A program made the position numbers and the translations under genes. The notes under the pieces are model-generated. The model was not told the origin of the DNA. It was given only the letters and a program-made list of their open reading frames with translations, and made no database searches. From contig CAZLPW010000005.1 in NCBI GenBank assembly GCA_964561495.1, positions 1 to 64,000 on the forward strand: 64,000 bases of DNA, in the 5' to 3' direction. Within the stretch, counting starts at the first letter, position 1, and each line of letters opens with the position of its first letter. The DNA comes from CAZLPW01 sp964561495 (GTDB taxonomy: Bacteria; Fidelibacterota; Marinisomatia; Marinisomatales; UBA1611). Below are positions 43,601 to 50,768 of this stretch, piece after piece.

Positions 43601-44099
43601 GTAAATTCGATAAAGCTGGATACTCTCCAGTTTCATTAAAATATCCAAACGCGGGATAAAAACCCCACTCTACTGTACCAGTAGGATCAAGATCCATTTC
43701 CTCTCTGTAGCTAGTTTGTAGATAGTATAGAGTGTGACGTTCTTTATTAGGATCAAAAAGATCTAATGGATCAGTTATAGGAATGGTGTCCACTGTCCCT
43801 GCGTCTCCGTCATCTTCAATATATACCTTCGCGCCTACCAAGAGACCAATACCATCTGTCATTTTCAAACCATTAGGATTATTCGGCCATTTGGATACGT
43901 TTACCCTTGGCCAGTCAGAGAGTTCAGTTGTATTTCTAAAATAAATATAAACTCTATTGCCTGTCATATAGCCCTCTTTCTCAGCAGCAATATCACCCGC
44001 TGGATCCTCTGGCCCCTGGTACTCTTTACCCTGCGAAAAAAGAAGATGCAAGGCAAGAAAAAACCAGGCCAATATTTTTACTAAATTTTTATTCAACAT
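40629..44099 (-). CDS. Large secreted protein in the SusD-like position, T9SS-type C-terminus
   Basis: A 1156-residue protein with a signal peptide (to about residue 23), a long N-terminal region (about 45-330, 'GNRVYIYFRNTTELSDWPRV'), and Asp-rich calcium-loop-like phrases ('DNDNDGLVDEKRD', 'DGEDLNGDGIYQL'). A fibronectin-III-like domain ('ATAGDNKVILTWDDVAD', about 600-700) follows, and the end ('KVVPNPYVMTNM ... AAGMYIYHID ... KFAVIK') is of the T9SS sorting type. No catalytic motif is recognised. It shares one base with the TonB receptor stop (TAATG) and overlaps the PorV-like gene, so the three are coupled. It occupies the place where SusD would be in Bacteroidetes loci, though it does not resemble SusD. 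Confidence 0.7.
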   Translation of the reverse strand: MLNKNLVKILAWFFLALHLLFSQGKEYQGPEDPAGDIAAEKEGYMTGNRVYIYFRNTTELSDWPRVNVSKWPNNPNGLKMTDGIGLLVGAKVYIEDDGDAGTVDTIPITDPLDLFDPNKERHTLYYLQTSYREEMDLDPTGTVEWGFYPAFGYFNETGEYPALSNLPSSWPLNGWPSTGFETKWLGEWNGRFGRGVTYADQESYYVVNDAQDQEYLGVEDDVKYYPRPGHYIGDIKPDVTIQPGAPWGGLGLRVSVRGFQWNNPQARDAIFWEYSIANISDYDLRDVAFGYWLDNSIGGDGDDDLGYFNKQIDMAYSWDINGIGAGGLPTGVMGFAYLESPGLAYDYRDNDNDGLVDEKRDNEATAIIGATEGIADLNAFLEFYKLNVEDLKDHWDADEDQDWQDGEDLNGDGIYQLSESYGDDIGIDGVGPGELNYNGPDLDGSECNHKPDFLEGVGCEPNFNTTDVSESDMVGLTAFRMFPIPSHAPSNETTWFKNDQAMWGVIGVDSLEEYVDNVSNLVEVFASGPFPLYQGRVERISMSELHSYDPLEGLSSADHTAPALYELKRIVQVIYEKDYRFAQPPEMPTITATAGDNKVILTWDDVADTKTRDPFVGNINDFEGYKIYRSTDKYMSDPEIITDGYGTPMFKKPIYQCDLVDGITGFTDFGLVNGMGYNLGTDNGISHIFVDNTVQNGRTYYYAVVAYDFGAPDIGPGIAPSENNAVIELDEAEEVRSVGKNVAVVVPHQRAAGYIPPSLDMIPSNLLGSGSVSPLIRAQGSLKQGHEYALTFLADKIETISGYEYGFQYVTNGIKVFDVTDSTVLVYSEDTSKYIGQNLVYRDTSDFWTLNPDRTIYTDVFDGLQIEINSDLEFPEYSIDSSRWINGYGNMRVTPTVEQALQLAWRYHIVFTDNDSAYVGIARSGTVRDENGSSIGSNKITEPAVNFYVQNTSFIDTATGQFPIMDLIVHDVNENGTFEIALDRIFVGATVGSRWRATAFIIDFQLDSALNYPEAGDVFQVDWRRPFFNTDTIRFTINKETELDADSVKIDMDSIKVVPNPYVMTNMMESAVANQFLNQRRRIMFTHIPADCRIKIFTVSGVLVDEIIVNNKPENGIIHWDMLTRENLEIAAGMYIYHIDSIETGKEKVGKFAVIK

Positions 44100-46879
44100 T
44101 AAAAATTAACACCTAGAGCAAGTTTTACCATCCTCGGAGCTGAAAACATTGATGGATTTTTTATTCTATCTTCAAAATCATTAAAATCACTGCGATGCCC
44201 TGCATAATCTGTCTCCCTTATTATGGCTGTATATGCTCTACCAGTTTCACTATTTACGCCATACTCATTTAGCCTGTCTAATAAGTTGTAAATAGTGAGA
44301 TCTAGATTACCATTATAACGGCCGAAGAGCTTAAACTTATAATATACTGTTGCGTCAACAGTGTAGTTAGATGGCTTATAATCATTGTTTGGGTATAAAT
44401 TAATCCTAGACAATACACTCTCGCTCTGCGGCGAAAAAGTATATGGGGATCCCGAATTATAATATGCAGTTAGTGTAGCACCATATTGAGGGCCAAGATA
44501 CATCAGAGTACCATTAAGTGTATGTCTCTGGTCCCAACTCATAGGTATAAAACGATTCACGGGATCCATATTATTCCCAGCTCGGCTAAAAGTCTGCGTC
44601 GGGTTATCCGCATTGCCCCTAGTATACTGTAGCGTATAGTTAATCATACCCTTAATCGAGCCATAGCCCAGATCAAGAGTGACCTCTAAGCCTCGTGCAT
44701 TCCCATAGTCTTTATTACTGTATAGACCGTACTCAATCTGGTTATATGTAGAAATAATTTTTGCGCTAAGCAGGTTATATATATCTCGATAAAATAATGC
44801 AACATCGAGGTTTAAACCTCTCGCTAGCTCCTGCCACAAACCAATCTCATATGTGATTGTCTTTTCTGGCTCTAAAAGAACATTCCCCATCGTAGTGGAA
44901 TAATCGCTAGGAGCAACCAAAAAACTTTTATTCTGATACATAGAGTAAAGCGGGGGCATCTGAAAAAAGTGACCATAGCTAAAGTGTAAAACAGCTTGAT
45001 TTCCTAGCTGGTACGCAAACCCTATGCGCGGACTTATCTGATCAATAATAGGTGCATCCATGTATTCAGACATCATTGAGTCTGGAAGCACTAACTGATT
45101 AGCAGGGTTACGTCTATCAGACGGATAATAACTTACAGGGTCAAAATAGTCATATCTTACTCCAAAATTAATGACCATATTTTCAAATTCCATTTTGTCT
45201 TGAAGGTAAGCTGCTGCTTCCTTTGGCTTAACATTATAAATGTCAGCATATACAGTAGAATCAGGAAAAACTTCTGGCTCATAAAGCCAGTAATCAATAT
45301 TTGACTGTCCATCATATTTATTTCTTATCTGTTGCCACTTATGTTTTACATCGTGAGTAATTCCCATAAACCCTAGTTTTAGATTATGATTATGAGTTGC
45401 CTGCCAGGTTAGATCAAACTTTACTGTCTTATCGATATCTCTGTGCTTCGTGTGCTCCTTCTGCTGACCACCCGTAAAAAACCCTGAACCATAATTTTCA
45501 AGGTGCCTGTCATGAATATACAGGTAAACAGTGTCGCCCACCTCATGGGGTAAGCCATCATGGTAGATTGGTATATTGGTCCCAAGATAATTAAACAATT
45601 GTTCATAGTTAGAACCATCAGCAATGATATAAGCCATGGGATCTTCGTGGAGATATGTTCCTGTATTATTTTCCATATAGGCTAGCTTGAGCTCATAGAA
45701 AAACTTCGGAGTAATCATGTGATTTAATTGAAACGCAGAATAATAAGTCTTCTTATGATTTCCTGCTCTGCCATCTGGGTTATATTTCATCGAATGGTCA
45801 TACCAATACCAAGTATCATCACTGTAAGAATTTAAAACAGAAAATCTTATCCCTTTGAAAATGTTAAACCCGAGCTTGAGTAATGAAGAAAAATTATCTC
45901 CTGTATTCATTGGTACGTAAGAGCTGTCGCCTGAATAAGTTGACCACCAATCCTCAGGATTATCTGATGTAAAATTACTAACATCATATGGTTTGAACCT
46001 TCTAAGACCATTGAGGTGCCCTCTATTATTCTGCTTACGGAAATTAGTGAAAAAGGTAATCCTTTCACCTACTAATGGACCACCAAAACTAAACTTTAAA
46101 TCTTCACTCCGATTAAGATTAGGAGATAATCCAATAAAAATATCATCACCATTGCTATCTGTACTATTGGTGTAATAAGATGATGTAGCTGCAGAAATCG
46201 AACCCTCAAACTTCGGCCCTCCGTCTCTTGTTACCATGTTAACAACGCCACTCATAGCGCGCCCATACTCAGCATTAAACGTTCCAGTTATTACCTCTAA
46301 ATCCTGTACTGCTTCAGGCTGAATATCAACAGCTGCGCTACCACCGCCAAAAGACTCATCAACCTGTACGCCATCCACCATGTAGGTTACTTCAGTATTC
46401 CTACCACCACGAAAGTGTCCATTAACCACTCCAGCCTGCATGTTAATAACGCTACCAATATTTTCAACAGCAAGTGCCTGAATCTCTTCGCCAGAAATAT
46501 TCTTAATTGTTCCAGTTTGGTCTTTCTTCTGAGCCAATCGTGATACCTCAACGTTGACTACCTCACCCTCGATTACAGTTGATTCCATCTCAATATCAAG
46601 TGAGCTAGTTCTGTTTACAGAAACAACTAGCTCATCTAACTGAACTGATTTGTAGCCTATCATATCAACTTTGAGTGTGTATTTCCCAGGAGGTATATTG
46701 ATAATTGTAAATCTTCCATAAGCATCGGAGGCTGTACCATAAGGTGTGTTTAAAAGATAAATATTTGCCCCAGGAAGCGGTCCAATTGTTTCTTTTTCTA
46801 AAACAACGCCTGAGACTTTTCCCGTTGTCTGAGAAAAAGAAACAGAAATCATCAAGGCAAGGACTAAACGTTTTATCAT
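44099..46879 (-). CDS. TonB-dependent receptor (SusC/CirA-like) with carboxypeptidase-regulatory-like domain
   Basis: A 926-residue outer-membrane receptor. After the signal peptide a carboxypeptidase-regulatory-like domain (about 20-100: 'GKVSGVVLEKETIGPLPGAN', 'GRFTIINIPPGKYTLKVDMI') precedes the plug ('IKNISGEEIQALAVENIGSV', 'VDGVQVDES', 'VQDLEVITGTFNAEYGRAMS', 'GVVNMVTRDGG') and the 22-strand barrel ending in 'MVKLALGVNF'. The TonB box itself is not obvious. It should import glycan fragments using energy from TonB. It is the first gene of the seven-gene - strand operon with the 1156-residue protein, PorV, parvulin and three glycanases. The CBM-protein terminator and a promoter-like TAGATTAT lie upstream. 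Confidence 0.9.
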   Translation of the reverse strand: MIKRLVLALMISVSFSQTTGKVSGVVLEKETIGPLPGANIYLLNTPYGTASDAYGRFTIINIPPGKYTLKVDMIGYKSVQLDELVVSVNRTSSLDIEMESTVIEGEVVNVEVSRLAQKKDQTGTIKNISGEEIQALAVENIGSVINMQAGVVNGHFRGGRNTEVTYMVDGVQVDESFGGGSAAVDIQPEAVQDLEVITGTFNAEYGRAMSGVVNMVTRDGGPKFEGSISAATSSYYTNSTDSNGDDIFIGLSPNLNRSEDLKFSFGGPLVGERITFFTNFRKQNNRGHLNGLRRFKPYDVSNFTSDNPEDWWSTYSGDSSYVPMNTGDNFSSLLKLGFNIFKGIRFSVLNSYSDDTWYWYDHSMKYNPDGRAGNHKKTYYSAFQLNHMITPKFFYELKLAYMENNTGTYLHEDPMAYIIADGSNYEQLFNYLGTNIPIYHDGLPHEVGDTVYLYIHDRHLENYGSGFFTGGQQKEHTKHRDIDKTVKFDLTWQATHNHNLKLGFMGITHDVKHKWQQIRNKYDGQSNIDYWLYEPEVFPDSTVYADIYNVKPKEAAAYLQDKMEFENMVINFGVRYDYFDPVSYYPSDRRNPANQLVLPDSMMSEYMDAPIIDQISPRIGFAYQLGNQAVLHFSYGHFFQMPPLYSMYQNKSFLVAPSDYSTTMGNVLLEPEKTITYEIGLWQELARGLNLDVALFYRDIYNLLSAKIISTYNQIEYGLYSNKDYGNARGLEVTLDLGYGSIKGMINYTLQYTRGNADNPTQTFSRAGNNMDPVNRFIPMSWDQRHTLNGTLMYLGPQYGATLTAYYNSGSPYTFSPQSESVLSRINLYPNNDYKPSNYTVDATVYYKFKLFGRYNGNLDLTIYNLLDRLNEYGVNSETGRAYTAIIRETDYAGHRSDFNDFEDRIKNPSMFSAPRMVKLALGVNF

Positions 46880-46921
46880 TTTGGAAAAATATTATTAAGG
46901 ATTAGGTCAAAAGCTATATCA

Positions 46922-46944
46922 ATAATCTACTAAGATTAAAACAA
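46922..46944 (-). promoter_or_regulatory. Candidate promoter of the TonB-receptor operon
   Basis: On the - strand, TTG (46944-46942) and TAGATTAT (46929-46922) are 12 nt apart. They directly abut the T-run of the upstream terminator and lie about 42 nt before the receptor ATG. It resembles the terminator-plus-TAGATT arrangement seen at 1-4 kb, with shorter spacing. Confidence 0.3.
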
Positions 46945-46976
46945 AAAAAGAGGGGTAAATAAATACCCCTCCTTCT
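46942..46976 (-). terminator. Terminator of the CBM-protein gene
   Basis: GAGGGGTA (46950-46957) pairs with TACCCCTC (46964-46971) across six bases. On the - strand the stem is followed by C and seven T. It separates the CBM-protein gene from the TonB-receptor operon. Confidence 0.85.
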
Positions 46977-46990
46977 TATTTTTCTTTATT

Positions 46991-49462
46991 TTATTTCATT
47001 AAGACCATCTTCTGAGTAAGCGTTTTCCCCATATACGCCAATTTATAAATATACAAACCAGAGGCAATGTTACCTGCATACCAATTGACAGAGTGATATC
47101 CAGCCGAGAGTTCTTTATCTACAAGATTCATGATCTGCTGACCACGTAAGTTATAAATGGAGAGATTAACAGCCTGTGATTCAGGAATTGAAAATTCAAT
47201 TGTAGTCCGTGGATTAAAGGGATTAGGATAGTTCTGGTGTAGTGCAAACTCTTTTACTATGATATCATCATCGGTACTCATAGTTGTGGCCTGATCACCG
47301 ATCCATGTATTTGACCAAACTTCACAGGTTTGATGGGCGTTATCATCATTAGTTCTAGACATAACCATGATTGCTTCCATCCCGTTACCATCATTATCGT
47401 GGATCATCGGCTCAAAAGGGATACGCATTCCATTAGCTGGAGTCAGCCTAACATCATCGTCAATCACTATTGCATCTAAAGAGATCCGAAACTCAAAAAC
47501 ATAGTCCGGATTAAAAACTTCATGATAATAATTTCCATCACCATGCAGAGCAAGCGACCCCGCCCCATTATCTGAGGTAGCACCTAATGGATCAAAATAT
47601 ATCTTGTAGTCTGGCTCCTGGCCTCTTTCCATTCCAACATGCTTTGGGCCACGCTGGTCGTACAAACCTATGCACATTTGAACAACGTCTGAGGTCCACC
47701 AACCACCACTCTGATCATCAACGACAACGTTATCTAAAATTTCCGCAGCTAGATAAAGATAATCATTATCAATCGCGACGTAAAAAGTGCCGTGCAAATC
47801 ATTATCATCATCTACTGTACCAAATCCAAGATGTGGGGTGCCGTATGAATTATCTGTAGCGCCAATCATAAAAGGAGCTATACCGCTATCATACCACTCT
47901 GACAAATCACCATCTGCCGCAAAGGTTGAAGGTGGATCAAGAGATATTGTTGGTACGCCTTTAGCATTGTTCAAAACCGCCGCTTCGGTCACACCTGGGG
48001 CGCCAACATTGTTAGACGCATCTTTACAAGCTACCGCATAGTAATAACTAACACTATCATCCACTAAAGGGTTAAACAAATAATGTATCGCATTACCAAG
48101 GCCCTCTAATACATTAGTAGCAATAATGTCAACCGAAGAGTCGTTTATATCTGTGATCGGGGATGCGCTAGCGTATACATTATAGGTTTCTCCATCTTCC
48201 CCACCAACATCATCCCATGTTACCAAATTATAGTTTGATGCAGGTGTTGCAAATATACCCTCAACAGCCTCTGGAGGAACAACATCTAAGACACCCATAC
48301 TCATAAGAAACATATCATCAAAAGCGTAATCAACTTCCACACCATCCCAGCGCGAAGCTACAATAACCGCTGTTACTGTTTCGGCCCCCTGAGGCATTAC
48401 AAAATCGATTGAGTGCTCTTCCCATTGATCAGTTAAGTTCAGAAACACATCTCCAGTTGTGCCAACTATTGTTCCTGCCACATCCTTTGCTTCAAGCTTA
48501 AATGCTGCACCCGCGATAGTATCACCTAGCACTATTTTACCAAAGCCACTGAAACGCCAAGTTTCACTGGGTTGAGCGGGTATGCTATCTTCAGTGTAAT
48601 AAACTGCCCAATTATCAGTTACACCAATGCTTAGATAATTATCACCAGCGTAGGCTACTGAAGCATCACTTAGGACTTCGACGTGACCGCCACCCATAGC
48701 AGAGCCCCAGCCCATTCCATCATCCTGAGCGTCAACAAGTTCGAATCCAGGATTTGTCAATTTATTTAACGATCCAGTTAGCCTAAAATCATCTAACACA
48801 ACTGTGCCTGTTACGTGGTCACCATCTCCACCGCCACTAACGGAAAATTCGAAATGGAATCCACCAATAACATCCTTATCAAGCTCGCCATTTCCTGTCT
48901 CCCCAGCCCATCCAGTAAGATTAAATCCACCGCCGCCCCAATCATCATTTCGAACAAGAGGCATAGTAACAGTATTCCAGCCAGGTTCATTATCAAGTAT
49001 ATAGATGAAAGAATAATAATACTCTCCCAATCCATTGTAATAAACTGAGTCGGAGATATCACCATAATCACTCAAATTTAGTCTTAGATGTACACGACCC
49101 GCAGAGTCTTGAGGTACGGAATTATAATAGGAGAATGAAATACTATCATATCCTGACCAATCCCATGTCGCCAATCCTTGAGTTGAGTCGCTACCTGCTG
49201 CCATGTGAAATATCTTTGTATAGCCTCCCCATGCCTCACTGTTGTGGACACTATAGTCAATTTGCATGGCTCCGTCGCCCTCTACTCCAGGTCCAGATGG
49301 AATGTAACTGATAGTCACATTACTAAGAGTTGAATCTGAATTCTCAGAACGATCATAGCCCCAGTATCCTTCCTCTGGCGCACTATCAAAATTATTTATC
49401 ATTTGTCCATTTAAAAAAACAGGCAACAGTATTAGCATTAATGATTTTAACAGTCTACTCAT
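46991..49462 (-). CDS. Multidomain carbohydrate-binding T9SS protein without visible catalytic domain
   Basis: An 823-residue secreted protein. After the signal peptide (to about residue 19) comes a CBM11-like beta-sandwich ('MINNFDSAPEEGYWGY', 'GDGAMQIDYSVHNSEAWGGY', about 20-230). A second galactose-binding-like jelly roll ('LTNPGFELVDAQDDGMGWGS', about 237-390), a fibronectin-III-like linker ('NYNLVTWDDVGGEDGETYNV') and a CBM9-like domain ('FAADGDLSEWYDSGIAPF', 'LYLAAEILDNVVVD', about 505-735) follow. The end is a T9SS tail ('NYPNPFNPRTTIEF ... MVLMK'). No glycosidase motif is seen. It could capture beta-glucan for the neighbouring enzymes. It starts divergently from lacI with GGGAG upstream. 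Confidence 0.8.
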   Translation of the reverse strand: MSRLLKSLMLILLPVFLNGQMINNFDSAPEEGYWGYDRSENSDSTLSNVTISYIPSGPGVEGDGAMQIDYSVHNSEAWGGYTKIFHMAAGSDSTQGLATWDWSGYDSISFSYYNSVPQDSAGRVHLRLNLSDYGDISDSVYYNGLGEYYYSFIYILDNEPGWNTVTMPLVRNDDWGGGGFNLTGWAGETGNGELDKDVIGGFHFEFSVSGGGDGDHVTGTVVLDDFRLTGSLNKLTNPGFELVDAQDDGMGWGSAMGGGHVEVLSDASVAYAGDNYLSIGVTDNWAVYYTEDSIPAQPSETWRFSGFGKIVLGDTIAGAAFKLEAKDVAGTIVGTTGDVFLNLTDQWEEHSIDFVMPQGAETVTAVIVASRWDGVEVDYAFDDMFLMSMGVLDVVPPEAVEGIFATPASNYNLVTWDDVGGEDGETYNVYASASPITDINDSSVDIIATNVLEGLGNAIHYLFNPLVDDSVSYYYAVACKDASNNVGAPGVTEAAVLNNAKGVPTISLDPPSTFAADGDLSEWYDSGIAPFMIGATDNSYGTPHLGFGTVDDDNDLHGTFYVAIDNDYLYLAAEILDNVVVDDQSGGWWTSDVVQMCIGLYDQRGPKHVGMERGQEPDYKIYFDPLGATSDNGAGSLALHGDGNYYHEVFNPDYVFEFRISLDAIVIDDDVRLTPANGMRIPFEPMIHDNDGNGMEAIMVMSRTNDDNAHQTCEVWSNTWIGDQATTMSTDDDIIVKEFALHQNYPNPFNPRTTIEFSIPESQAVNLSIYNLRGQQIMNLVDKELSAGYHSVNWYAGNIASGLYIYKLAYMGKTLTQKMVLMK

Positions 49463-49608
49463 ATTAACTTCTCCCTTACTTTTCTTTCAAGAATATAAAA
49501 TAACTTGATTCTACATTCCACTCCTTAAAGTCTAAAAGCATAGCCCTAAGCAGATAAAATATTCCACACACTAACCCCCTACCCTATTAAAAATAATATG
49601 TTATATTT

Positions 49609-49625
49609 AAAAGATGCAATCTTTT
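49609..49625. promoter_or_regulatory. Palindrome in the divergent gap, possible operator
   Basis: AAAAGAT-GCA-ATCTTTT is a perfect 7-bp inverted repeat in the 259-bp gap between the CBM gene (- strand) and lacI (+ strand). The position suits a LacI-family autoregulatory operator, although most such operators have a central CG. The T-run after it means a weak terminator is also possible. Nothing else stands out in this gap apart from the lacI promoter-like motif. Confidence 0.35.
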
Positions 49626-49692
49626 TTCATAATTTTTAAAAAAATGAAAAAAATTTGCAATAATAAATTTTAATTAATATCTTAACCGAATA

Positions 49693-49719
49693 TTTTTTAT
49701 TTAAAAATTAGTAGATAAC
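49693..49719 (+). promoter_or_regulatory. T-run-N16-TAGATAAC directly before lacI
   Basis: TTT (49693-49695), a 16-nt spacer and TAGATAAC (49712-49719), two bases before the TTG start at 49722. The geometry equals that of the 1-4 kb motif, suggesting a leaderless lacI transcript. Confidence 0.35.
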
Positions 49720-49721
49720 TC

Positions 49722-50750
49722 TTGCGCACAACTCTTAAACACGTATCCGAAGATACTGGACTTTCCATCGCGACTGTATCCAGAGCTCTTCGTCGCAAAC
49801 GAAGAAACTATTCCTCTAACGAAGAAAAAATCTACGCATCAGCACGCAGACTGGGCTATCCATTTATAGGAAAAGATAAACACTCTGGTCAACTAACTAT
49901 TGCCCTTGTGAGTGAGCTTTTTGGGGGAGAGTTCTATGCAAATTTTTTGCATGGGTTTTATAAAGCCAGTAAAAACACCTCCTCTGAGGTAGTAATCATT
50001 AACCTTGCAAAACATAGTGAAGACCCAATAGAGTATATTATAAGCTTAAGTAAGAAATATTCAGGAATCTGTCTTTTCCTTCCAAGCTTGGACAATAAAG
50101 ATTATTTAAAAATAAAGGATGGGGTAGGCCAATATCCTATAGTTACACTCACTCCTATAAAAAATCCAAAGATTGACACAATCACATTTGACTCTTACGC
50201 TGGCGGATATATGATAGCCAAACACTTTGAAGAGCTTGGCTATAAAAATTTTGGTTTTATATCCGGCCCAAAGCATCCAATAATGGGCACATTTAAGCAA
50301 CCACCTATAGATGCAATTTTTAGGAAAAATGGTTTTCTTGATCATATATCTGAAAATCCATCTCTCCAACTTGTCTGGACTTTTGATGGCGACTTTTCAA
50401 GCTCAACTGGTAGAGTTGCATTTGAAGACTTCAGCAAACGCAATCTAAATGATGTGGCTATTTTTGGCTGTAACGATGAAACGTGTTATGGGTTTATTAA
50501 AGGGGCAACAGAAAATGGTTACAAAGTACCCGAAGACTTCATTATAGCTGGATACGATAATCTTACATTCTCAGAAATAATAACTCCTGAGCTTACATCA
50601 ATATATACTGATTTTTTTCTTTTAGGAAGTAAAGCGATTAAAATGATTGAAAACCTGATTGAGAACGAAAACGATAGCGTTGGCAATATAACTATGGTTC
50701 CTGTAAAGATTTTAAAACGAAAAAGTACAAATATTCATACTTTGGACTAA
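49722..50750 (+). CDS. LacI-family transcriptional regulator, TTG start
   Basis: A 342-residue LacI/GalR regulator. The N-terminal helix-turn-helix and hinge are 'TLKHVSEDTGLSIATVSRAL' and 'KIYASARRLGYP'. The periplasmic-binding-protein-like core shows 'TIALVSELFGGEFYANFLHG', 'FDSYAGGYMIAKHFEELGY' and 'DVAIFGCNDETCYGFIKGA', with 'EDFIIAGYDNLTFSEIITPE' near the end. It probably represses the beta-glucan genes until a glucan-derived sugar binds. It is divergent from the CBM gene and directly ahead of the GH16-transporter operon. The TTG start is required to keep the DNA-binding helix. Confidence 0.92.
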   Translation: MRTTLKHVSEDTGLSIATVSRALRRKRRNYSSNEEKIYASARRLGYPFIGKDKHSGQLTIALVSELFGGEFYANFLHGFYKASKNTSSEVVIINLAKHSEDPIEYIISLSKKYSGICLFLPSLDNKDYLKIKDGVGQYPIVTLTPIKNPKIDTITFDSYAGGYMIAKHFEELGYKNFGFISGPKHPIMGTFKQPPIDAIFRKNGFLDHISENPSLQLVWTFDGDFSSSTGRVAFEDFSKRNLNDVAIFGCNDETCYGFIKGATENGYKVPEDFIIAGYDNLTFSEIITPELTSIYTDFFLLGSKAIKMIENLIENENDSVGNITMVPVKILKRKSTNIHTLD

Positions 50751-50768
50751 CTTAAAAGCATAAATAGA

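Noticed and set aside
40629..44099. SusD-like glycan-binding lipoprotein
   Set aside because: No lipobox, no TPR-like helical pattern and far too long; it is beta-rich with a T9SS-type end.
47587..49071. Several 66-90-codon frames overlapping the CBM protein gene
   Set aside because: Shadow frames of a confidently coding gene with a complete domain order and a T9SS tail.
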